DNA of 5,502 nucleotides, taken from contig CAYRZP010000128.1 of NCBI GenBank assembly GCA_964428885.1, positions 1 to 5,502 of the forward strand. The letters are read 5' to 3'. Position numbers and translations under genes: made by a program. The DNA comes from JAQVQN01 sp964428885 (lineage in GTDB: Bacteria; Verrucomicrobiota; Kiritimatiellia; RFP12; UBA1067). Below the pieces are notes generated by a model, which saw only the letters and a list, made by a program, of their open reading frames with translations, made no database searches and had not been told where the DNA came from. Positions 1 through 5,298 of this stretch are shown one piece after another; position 1 is the stretch's first letter; each line of letters opens with the position of its first letter.

Positions 1-593
1 TCAAGGGCCTGCTTGTACTGCTCGCGCGCCAAAGGATAGTCGCCGTCCTTCATGGCCTTGCGGGCGGTATCGAGCGAGGCGTAGGCGTGGTCGTCAAGCG
101 ACTTGCGGCGGATCGTCTCCAGCGTCATCAGCTCAGACACCAGCACGGATTGGTCTTCCGCCGCCGCTGGCGCGGCTGCGGCAGGCGCGGGCGCGGGCTC
201 AGCTACAACGGGCGCGGGCGCCGTCGCCGTAGCCGCGGGAGCGGCTTCCACAGGCGCCGGGGCCGGAGCCGGAGCAGGCGCGACCTCTACGGGAGCAGGC
301 GCGGGCGCTGGCTCAGCTACCACGGGCGCCGGGGCTGGGGCAGGCGCGACCTCTACGGGAGCGGGCGCGGGAGCGGGCGCGGGCGCTGGCTCAGCTGCAA
401 CGGGCGCGGGCGCGGCTGCGGCGGGATCTGCCGCCTTAGCCTCGGGCCGGGCGGCTTCGGCAGCCGTCTTTTTGGGTTGAGCCCCCAAATCTTTCAACAG
501 CGCTTCAAGATCGTCTTGCGCGTAAAGACCGGTCAACGCGAAACCAGCGACGACCGTAACACCCAACAGCAACCACCTTGATCTGTGCGTCAT
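1..593 (-). CDS. Secretin-like pilus outer-membrane protein, N-terminal part (Amuc_1098/PilQ-like, partial)
   Basis: The frame opens with ATG at 593 and runs off the left edge after 197 complete codons. An exported N-terminus is clear: MTHRSRWLLLGVTVVAG starts a basic then hydrophobic signal peptide, with a likely cleavage after LYA at about residue 25. Residues 43-145 are an Ala/Pro/Glu/Val linker, and residues 146-197 are charged and probably helical, ending in GDYPLAREQYKQAL, which resembles a TPR helix. GAGGAG at 603-608 is a ribosome binding site 9 nt from the ATG. The gene is last of five and lies 83 nt downstream of its neighbour, with a candidate promoter of its own. By synteny with Akkermansia Amuc_1098 the missing C-terminus should be a secretin barrel that forms the outer-membrane pore of a type IV pilus-like machine. 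The secretin domain itself is not visible here, so that part is inference. The alternative is a TPR lipoprotein-like or PilF/PilW-like periplasmic protein. The reading frame is secure. Confidence 0.75.
   Translation of the reverse strand, partial: MTHRSRWLLLGVTVVAGFALTGLYAQDDLEALLKDLGAQPKKTAAEAARPEAKAADPAAAAPAPVAAEPAPAPAPAPAPVEVAPAPAPAPVVAEPAPAPAPVEVAPAPAPAPAPVEAAPAATATAPAPVVAEPAPAPAAAAPAAAEDQSVLVSELMTLETIRRKSLDDHAYASLDTARKAMKDGDYPLAREQYKQAL
159..467 (-). repeat. Ala/Pro-rich linker with degenerate internal DNA repeats
   Basis: This stretch encodes residues 43-145 of the secretin-like protein, built from imperfect units such as VVAEPAPAPAPVEVAPAPAP. At DNA level a 23-nt block is identical at 274-296 and 340-362, and a 21-nt block is identical at 298-318 and 376-396, with a near copy around 184-201. 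The unit lengths stay in frame, so copy-number change would lengthen or shorten the linker without a frameshift. The segment is likely disordered and periplasmic. The same composition opens long Gly/Ala and Arg/Gly frames on the plus strand, which I regard as artefacts. Confidence 0.85.
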
Positions 594-655
594 CTGGAGA
601 AACTCCTCATTTGTCTGGCAGCTTTTAAACTCCTGAGCAGTAAAAAAGATAGGCC

Positions 656-684
656 AATATACCCTTATTCCGAAAACTAATCAA
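656..684 (-). promoter_or_regulatory. Candidate internal promoter for the secretin-like gene
   Basis: On the minus strand TTGATT (679-684) is followed by exactly 17 nt and TATATT (656-661). These match the sigma-70 consensus at four of six and five of six positions. The -35 element overlaps the stop codon of the upstream gene. Transcription would start near 649 and leave a leader of about 55 nt before the secretin-like ATG. It lies in the only substantial gap within the gene cluster, where an internal promoter would make sense. It was found by eye, with no measured activity. Confidence 0.45.
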
Positions 685-1750
685 GCTTGGGAATTAATTT
701 TTGTAGCCCGCTCGTTTTGTTTTCGATTGTCACCGACGTTTTCCGGCTGTCAATGGAAACAACCTGGAACGTTTCCTCGCGCAACTTGAAGGTGCCGCCC
801 TCCAACACCGTGTATTCGGCATTGTCCATGGGCAACACCAAGACCGCTTCAATGTCCGTGCTCTTCCCGGTCTCGCCGATTTTCAACGTCACCGTCTTGT
901 TGTCCGAAAGGCGTTTCACAACAACGGTTGAAACGTCCACCCGCCGCTTGCCGCCGGGCATCGCGGGGTCTTCGCGCTCTTCGAACTTGACCTCCGCTTT
1001 GCCTGACGCGGCCCAGCCGCTATCGCCGATCGCGTCCCCCTCCCGCACCCAATGCGTGCGGGCGTGAGGCGCCGTCTGGTTGAACACCAGCTGCAGCTTG
1101 CCGTCCGGCATCCGGTTCACGCCGCTGAAGATCAGCGGCATGGGTTTGCCGCGCAGCTCTTTGACCCGCAGCAGGTTGACCAGCGCCGGATGGGATTTTT
1201 GATCACGCGGATCGGTGCCGGCAAGATGCTCGGCGATATTGGTGAAGCCGTCGCCGTCAAGGTCGCCGCGCGCGTCAGCGGGGTCGCTGGGGTTCAAGCC
1301 CCACTTGTTCTCGATCTTGTCGGGTATGCCGTCGCCGTCGCTGTCAAGGCCGGGATCGGCTTCAGGCGGGATCGGCTGCTTGCCGCCGCAAAACGGGCAG
1401 GCCACGGCCGCGTAAGGGATCGGCTTCTGGCAATTGGCCACGACACACCGGACGCGGCGTTCAGGCGTCAGGAACCCCACCTGCAGCGCGTCGGCGCGGT
1501 CAAGCTGCGCCGGCGCGCCCAGCGAACGCGCGGCGTCCTCATAACCGGCCAGGCTGATCGCCTGCTTCTCGCCCGAAGCTGGCCTGAGACGGTCAAGCTG
1601 GTCGATATAGGCCGCCTCGTTCTTTTTGCGCGTTGTCCCGGCGTTGGTCAGATAGACCAGCGAAAGCGAAAGGAAGCCCAACGCCGCCACCGCGATCAGT
1701 TTGTCGTAGTGCCTTGCCAGGGGATTGTTCGGGTTGATTTTCAAAGCCAC
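677..1750 (-). CDS. Membrane-anchored periplasmic pilus-complex protein (Amuc_1099-like) with four-Cys cluster, calcium loops and HR/PilP-like domains
   Basis: This 357-residue protein starts with GTG at 1750. No usable in-frame start lies upstream, because the preceding in-frame GTG is followed at once by TAA. GGGAG sits 8 nt before the start, inside the end of the upstream gene. Residues 18-35 form one membrane helix, so most of the protein should be periplasmic. Four cysteines (C102, C107, C118, C121, with CPFCGG) resemble a zinc ribbon. Residues 132-181 hold two Asp-rich loops, DSDGDGIPD and DLDGDGFTN, typical of thrombospondin type 3 or dockerin-like calcium sites. Residues about 203-293 and 298-357 look like two small beta domains, with features such as REGDAIGD and FQVVSID that resemble the GspC HR or PilP fold. 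In related machines that fold links the inner-membrane platform to the secretin. The gene follows the PilO-like gene by 3 nt and precedes the secretin-like gene. The Amuc_1099 assignment rests mainly on synteny, and the domain calls are by eye. Confidence 0.85.
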   Translation of the reverse strand: MALKINPNNPLARHYDKLIAVAALGFLSLSLVYLTNAGTTRKKNEAAYIDQLDRLRPASGEKQAISLAGYEDAARSLGAPAQLDRADALQVGFLTPERRVRCVVANCQKPIPYAAVACPFCGGKQPIPPEADPGLDSDGDGIPDKIENKWGLNPSDPADARGDLDGDGFTNIAEHLAGTDPRDQKSHPALVNLLRVKELRGKPMPLIFSGVNRMPDGKLQLVFNQTAPHARTHWVREGDAIGDSGWAASGKAEVKFEEREDPAMPGGKRRVDVSTVVVKRLSDNKTVTLKIGETGKSTDIEAVLVLPMDNAEYTVLEGGTFKLREETFQVVSIDSRKTSVTIENKTSGLQKLIPKLD

Positions 1751-1753
1751 GGG

Positions 1754-2713
1754 TTACACTCCCTCGAAAGAATAGACGTCCAGCTCCAGTTTCACGTTGA
1801 CCGGCGGCTCTATCTCAGGGTCTGTGACGATCCTCTGGACATGGGTCAACGAAGCCGGATCAACCGCGGCCTCATCGGCGCCGGACCGGGCGTCCTTGCC
1901 TCCCGCGGCCGGCCTTTCCGCCAGGGGGTCGCCGGACTTGCGCAACTCGACTTCGGCCACGACCGCAAAAAGTTCAAGGGCCGAAAGCCGGTTGAGAACC
2001 TCGATAAAGGCCGCCGGGCGCGTCACAAACTCAAACGTGAAGCGCTGTTTCGAGAAATACTCTTCGGCGGCCGCAGCGGTGCCCTGCGCCGCCGGCGGGG
2101 CGGCTTCTCCCTCATCACGCCTGCGCCGCCTGCGCGCGGCAGGGGCCGTTCCCGCCGCCTGCACGGACGGCCCGCCGTCGAAAACCTCGCGCGCCACTGA
2201 CTTAAGCTCCATGATGTTGGCGGCGTACAGCTCTTTGCAAATCTTTTCGATCACGGTCAGCTGGAAAGTGAGGCGGTCGACATGCTCCTGATCCGGCAGG
2301 CTGTCCGACTGCCCCAGGTAACGGTCGAAACCGAAATAAAAGTTCGGCCCGACGATCTTGCCGTTGACGGCGCCGGGATGGCCCGACAGCTCGCGCACCG
2401 ACTCCTGCAGCACCTGCTTGAACCCGGCGGGCGTCTTCTTGCCGATCACCAGATCACCCTTGTGCAGAAGGTTGGAAGCGGTCGCCAGCCACTCTGCCAG
2501 AGCCTTCTTGTCTTCACGGACACGGTTGATGTTGGCCTCGCTGGGGAACACGCTTGCCTGGTATATGCGCTGCAGGTCATCGTAATTCATGTTGCGCTCT
2601 TCGGCCGCCTCGTTGTTGACGGAAACAGCGCTCCACAGCAGCCAGCCGGCGGCGGCGCACAGCGCGGCCATAAGCCCGCCGCAAATAGTCATGACGATTT
2701 GGTGAACTTTCAT
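1754..2713 (-). CDS. PilO-like inner-membrane protein (Amuc_1100-like family)
   Basis: The product has 319 residues, close to the length I recall for Akkermansia Amuc_1100 (about 317). It has a short cytoplasmic start, one membrane helix at residues 8-30, a helical segment at about 35-80, and two alpha-beta regions. The first region includes NFYFGFDRYLGQ (124-135). The second, residues 222-260, includes FTFEFVTRPAAFIEVLNRL and a closing beta strand like the ferredoxin-like repeat of PilO. Between them lies a disordered linker with six consecutive arginines (194-199) and Ala/Pro/Glu-rich sequence. A second Gly/Ala/Asp-rich linker covers 261-288. In type IV pilus systems PilO pairs with PilN in the inner membrane and helps position the secretin. 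Amuc_1100 is known for a PilO-like fold and host immune signalling, and nothing here shows the latter role for this homologue. The ATG overlaps the upstream stop as ATGA (2710-2713), which implies coupled translation. AAGGA lies upstream with long spacing. Confidence 0.87.
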   Translation of the reverse strand: MKVHQIVMTICGGLMAALCAAAGWLLWSAVSVNNEAAEERNMNYDDLQRIYQASVFPSEANINRVREDKKALAEWLATASNLLHKGDLVIGKKTPAGFKQVLQESVRELSGHPGAVNGKIVGPNFYFGFDRYLGQSDSLPDQEHVDRLTFQLTVIEKICKELYAANIMELKSVAREVFDGGPSVQAAGTAPAARRRRRRDEGEAAPPAAQGTAAAAEEYFSKQRFTFEFVTRPAAFIEVLNRLSALELFAVVAEVELRKSGDPLAERPAAGGKDARSGADEAAVDPASLTHVQRIVTDPEIEPPVNVKLELDVYSFEGV

Positions 2714-4404
2714 CTCGCGTTAGCATCCTTCGGAGCTTCAGCCTTAGCCAGCCTGGCCTCAATTGTGAATTCGATCAAATATGCCCCGATGTCTTTCTGC
2801 CCGATAATCCGCACGTCCTGCGGGCCTTTGCCGAAAACGGCCTGCGCCTTCAACTGGTCGCGCAGTTCCTCGACCGCCGTGGCCGAGCGTCCGGCCGCCC
2901 GCGCCTTCTCCTCGATCTGCTTGAGCTTGTCAGCCCAGCCCCTGCCCACGACGCGCACACCGGTGACATCGCCTTCGGCGCTCTTGACCGGAACCATTTC
3001 CGTCAGCCACATCCCGTCCAGCAGGCTTTTGCGAACGGCGTCCACGCGCTTGAGCCATGCGCCGCGTTCCAGCATCAGCGCACTGGCGGCGTCGGCCTTG
3101 CGCTTGACCGCGGCCTTCTCTTTCTCCGCCTGCGCAAGCTTGGCCTGCATGGCCTTGACACCGGAAAGCTTGAGGGCAACCTGCTCGTTCTGGAAAGCGT
3201 ACAGCTTGGTCATCTGCTTCTCGTACATGACCCAGATGCCGAGGCTCAGCAGCACGCCCGCCGCCGCCAGAACGAAAAACGGCACACGCTTCTTGATCGA
3301 TTTGCGCTTGACCAGCTCCGGCGGCATCAGGTTGATCTCGACCGGACACGCCAGGGACCGCCGCAGGGCCAGACCGACGCTCTCGGCCAGCACGAAGGCG
3401 TCTTCACCGGCCTTTTCGCGGTTGATGCGGCTGCCCAACCCCACATTCACGAAGGGGTTGAGGTAAACCACCTCCACCTGCAGCTTGTCCTTGAAAAAGG
3501 TGTCCAGATGCGGCAGCGCCGCTGAGCCTCCGGTAAGGAACATGCGGACCGGCGCGCTGCCGCCCTGCTGGCTGCGATAGAAGTTGATTGACCGGCTGAT
3601 CTCGGCGTGCAGCCGCGTGACGACATTCCGCACGATCTTGGAGATCCGCTCGGCCGTTTCGTCCTCTGTCGCGTAAACCCCGCCCAGCGCGACAAAAGCT
3701 CTTTCGCGTTTCAGCGCCTCGGCTTCCGCAAACGGTATCTGGAAGCTCTTGGCCAGATCCTGCGTGATCGCGTTGCCCGCCACCGGGATGCAGCGGTTGT
3801 AGATCTTATCGTCCTCGATGAAAATCAGATTGGTCGAACGCGCGCCGATGTCCAGCACCATCGTGCATCCGTCGAGATCCGCATAATTGTAGCGCAGGCA
3901 GTTGTAAATCGCCATCGGCGCCACATCCACGACTTCCGGCTCGAGCCCGGCTTCGTCCACGCGGTCAGTGATCGCGCGCACATTCTCGATCTTGGCGGCC
4001 ACGATCATCGCGCACTGTTCACCGGTGGAGTCGTCGCCTATGAACTGATGGTTCCAGACGATCTCCTCCATCGGGAAGGGCACGTTCTGCTCGACCTCAT
4101 ACCGCACCATCTGCAGCAGCTTGTCCGCGCCGACCGCGGGCAGACGCACGAAACGCGGGAAAACCATCTGCCCGGACAGCGAAAGCATGATGGGCGCCGG
4201 CCTTATGCCGCGCGACTTCATTATGCCCTTAACGGCCGGCGCGAGCTGCGCTTCAGACCCGGAGTCGCCCTCGTGCTCAACCCCGAGATCCGCGATGCCG
4301 TAATTGGTCAGCTCCGGCGGCAGCCCGCTGCGGACGGTGAATTCGGCCAAAACAATCTTGCTCGCGCCCACATTGAGCGCAAGGATCCTGTCTGCGGAGA
4401 ACAC
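2710..4404 (-). CDS. PilM-PilN fusion: actin-like pilus assembly ATPase domain with membrane-anchored PilN-like domain (Amuc_1101-like)
   Basis: The product has 564 residues. Residues 1-345 form a PilM/FtsA actin-fold domain: a phosphate-1 strand ILALNVGASKIVLAEF (7-22), a second phosphate motif MVLDIGARSTNLIFI (182-196), and an adenosine motif FLTGGSAALPHL (289-300). Next come EINLMPPEL (356-364), which resembles the N-terminal PilM-binding peptide of PilN, a basic stretch, and a membrane helix at about 373-393. After these are a coiled coil (400-440) and a small periplasmic alpha-beta domain (about 450-550) as in PilN. PilM and PilN are separate proteins in most type IV pilus systems. Here the peptide and its receptor are one chain. 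Asn11 replaces the usual acidic residue of the first phosphate loop. The start is GTG at 4404, overlapping the upstream TAG by one base, with GAGGTGG at 4412-4418, 7 nt away. I am confident of both domains. ATP binding or turnover is not shown. Confidence 0.92.
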   Translation of the reverse strand: MFSADRILALNVGASKIVLAEFTVRSGLPPELTNYGIADLGVEHEGDSGSEAQLAPAVKGIMKSRGIRPAPIMLSLSGQMVFPRFVRLPAVGADKLLQMVRYEVEQNVPFPMEEIVWNHQFIGDDSTGEQCAMIVAAKIENVRAITDRVDEAGLEPEVVDVAPMAIYNCLRYNYADLDGCTMVLDIGARSTNLIFIEDDKIYNRCIPVAGNAITQDLAKSFQIPFAEAEALKRERAFVALGGVYATEDETAERISKIVRNVVTRLHAEISRSINFYRSQQGGSAPVRMFLTGGSAALPHLDTFFKDKLQVEVVYLNPFVNVGLGSRINREKAGEDAFVLAESVGLALRRSLACPVEINLMPPELVKRKSIKKRVPFFVLAAAGVLLSLGIWVMYEKQMTKLYAFQNEQVALKLSGVKAMQAKLAQAEKEKAAVKRKADAASALMLERGAWLKRVDAVRKSLLDGMWLTEMVPVKSAEGDVTGVRVVGRGWADKLKQIEEKARAAGRSATAVEELRDQLKAQAVFGKGPQDVRIIGQKDIGAYLIEFTIEARLAKAEAPKDANAR

Positions 4405-5084
4405 TATTGCACCACCTCGTAATCGTCCGCGTTGATCAGAGCGAACGGCGTCTTCGAACGGTCGATCAGCCCGCTGCGGCGGGTGACGCTGGCATTATCC
4501 AGAACCTTGCTGTCCTTCCACCACTCTTTTGAAGGAAAGGGTATCGTCGAATCGGATTTGCTGTCTAAAACCTTGCCTTCCTTGCTGACGATCTCCAGCG
4601 CGATGGCCACCGGCTCGCCATACCGTTCCACCAGGCTCGGCGGCAGCGCCACGCAGCTCATGTGGTCGCCTTTGGGAATGTTGACGTACCGAATTGAGGC
4701 GTTGTAGAAGCTGAACGCGTCCTTGCCCTCGTTGTTCTTGCCTTTGGTCATCACAAAATAGTTGAAGGCCAGCTCGTCCGTCCAGCGGGAGCCGGTACTG
4801 TAATGAACCTCTAACAGCGCCCACTCGCGTGGCCGCCGCGTCACACGCCGGTACGTCGGCTGAGCGTTATTGTCGAACTCCGGCGTACGCACAATTGCAG
4901 CCTTGTTTGGCTGCGGAAAACGCACAACCGTCGCGGTGTCAGCTTCCTCCGCAGCGCGCACGGCCGCCGGCCGCTGACCCAGCCTGCCGCCGATCTGCCC
5001 AAAGAGATCCCCGGCGCCAGCCAGAACCACAGCCGCCGCCAAAACACCGGCAGAAACCCGACACACACCGGACATTTTTTTCAT
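4404..5084 (-). CDS. Exported beta-rich pilus-cluster protein (Amuc_1102-like)
   Basis: I place the start at 5084 rather than the longer frame from 5117. The 5084 ATG has GGAGG 7 nt upstream (5092-5096) and opens directly on a basic then hydrophobic signal peptide (MKKMSGVCRV, then SAGVLAAAVVLAGAG), which gives 226 residues. Cleavage is likely near residues 24-29. The mature part begins with a low-complexity segment. From about residue 85 it alternates hydrophobic and polar residues (WALLEVHYSTG, DELAFNYFVMTKG, ASIRYVNIPKGDHMSC, GEPVAIALEIVSKEGKVLD), as expected of an all-beta sandwich. I see no enzymatic motif. It is the first gene of the cluster, and the next gene starts on its last base, so it is probably a structural or assembly component of the same envelope machine. 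The Amuc_1102 assignment comes from position, size and general character. An immunoglobulin-like fold is plausible but not shown by the sequence alone. Confidence 0.8.
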   Translation of the reverse strand: MKKMSGVCRVSAGVLAAAVVLAGAGDLFGQIGGRLGQRPAAVRAAEEADTATVVRFPQPNKAAIVRTPEFDNNAQPTYRRVTRRPREWALLEVHYSTGSRWTDELAFNYFVMTKGKNNEGKDAFSFYNASIRYVNIPKGDHMSCVALPPSLVERYGEPVAIALEIVSKEGKVLDSKSDSTIPFPSKEWWKDSKVLDNASVTRRSGLIDRSKTPFALINADDYEVVQ

Positions 5085-5091
5085 TAGAAAA

Positions 5092-5096
5092 CCTCC
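5092..5096 (-). promoter_or_regulatory. Ribosome binding site that fixes the start of the Amuc_1102-like gene
   Basis: On the minus strand GGAGG is followed by 7 nt and ATG at 5084. The alternative ATG at 5117 has no comparable site, and it would put eleven extra residues with several charges in front of the signal peptide. Confidence 0.8.
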
Positions 5097-5119
5097 GTGC
5101 CTCAGATCCCAGATCATAA

Positions 5120-5148
5120 CTTAAAGCCCAATCGTCATATAGCGTCAA
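5120..5148 (-). promoter_or_regulatory. Candidate operon promoter (minus strand)
   Basis: TTGACG (5143-5148) is followed by 17 nt and TTTAAG (5120-5125), matching the sigma-70 consensus at five of six and four of six positions. A better -10 word, TATGAT, lies at 5113-5118, but its distance from the -35 is 24 nt, which is too long. The site is 36 nt or more upstream of the first gene of the minus-strand cluster, in AT-richer DNA. It is the best candidate I see for the main promoter. Confidence 0.4.
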
Positions 5149-5244
5149 CAATTTAATCACGTGCGGGGCAGAAAGCAATACTGAAACCGTGCGGCATCGA
5201 AAAATTTCGCTTTTGAAAACCTGACGGCCGTGCAGGGAAAAGCT

Positions 5245-5274
5245 TTGCCACCCGGCGCCGGGCCGTGCGATAAT
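5245..5274 (+). promoter_or_regulatory. Candidate promoter for the DUF212-type gene (extended -10)
   Basis: TTGCCA (5245-5250) is followed by 18 nt and GATAAT (5269-5274). Each hexamer matches the sigma-70 consensus at five of six positions, and TG at 5266-5267 gives an extended -10 (TGCGATAAT). Transcription would start near 5281, leaving a leader of only about 18 nt that holds the weak ribosome binding site GGGA. This is the strongest promoter-like sequence in the window. Confidence 0.55.
5251..5262. repeat. 12-bp perfect palindrome in the promoter spacer
   Basis: CCCGGCGCCGGG is its own reverse complement and fills most of the spacer between the candidate -35 and -10 of the plus-strand gene. 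It could be an operator for a dimeric regulator. It could also be a chance product of GC-rich sequence. Confidence 0.5.
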
Positions 5275-5298
5275 CACCTTTTTTTGGGAAAACTAGCC

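Larger units (their letters stand above)
5095..5268 (+). repeat. Five same-orientation (A/C)CGTGC words in the divergent intergenic region
   Basis: CCGTGC occurs at 5095-5100, 5187-5192, 5228-5233 and 5263-5268, with ACGTGC at 5159-5164. All are on the plus strand and spaced 64, 28, 41 and 35 nt apart. The word lies in the only non-coding stretch between the two transcription units and touches the ribosome binding site on one side and the extended -10 on the other. The spacing is irregular, so this is a weak candidate for a regulator-binding array. Apart from this, the promoters and the palindrome, I see nothing in 5085-5298. Confidence 0.3.

Noticed and set aside
103..480. Plus-strand Gly/Ala repeat protein, and an overlapping Arg/Gly-rich frame at 87-581
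   Set aside because: Both mirror the Ala/Pro linker of the minus-strand secretin-like gene. They have no ribosome binding site and are pure low complexity, while the minus strand gives a signal peptide and a normal protein.
1052..2200. Plus-strand open frame of 382 codons
   Set aside because: It lies opposite two well-supported minus-strand genes and crosses their junction. Its translation is Arg/Gly/Leu/Val-rich with no recognisable domain, as expected of an antisense shadow in GC-rich DNA.
2282..3466. Plus-strand open frame of 394 codons
   Set aside because: It is antisense to the PilO-like and PilM-PilN genes, Ser/Ala/Leu-rich and without motifs. The opposite strand encodes clear PilM and PilN motifs.
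3607..4422. Plus-strand open frame of 271 codons
   Set aside because: It is antisense to the PilM domain. The His/Arg-rich translation has no family resemblance.
5085..5117. Longer N-terminus for the Amuc_1102-like protein starting at 5117
   Set aside because: The extra eleven residues lack a ribosome binding site and would bury the signal peptide. The GGAGG upstream of 5084 decides for the shorter form.
5198..5209. AT-rich near-palindrome CGAAAAATTTCG
   Set aside because: The two arms do not match at the centre and the word is short. I would not call it an operator without conservation.
4939..5277. Minus-strand frame covering the intergenic region
   Set aside because: It overlaps the signal peptide region of a well-supported gene in another frame and covers both promoter candidates. 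No ribosome binding site or motif supports it.
5251..5285. GC-rich palindrome followed by a T-run, as a possible terminator
   Set aside because: The T-run begins well after the palindrome, separated by the -10 region, and the palindrome has no loop. A terminator here would also sit directly before the plus-strand start codon.
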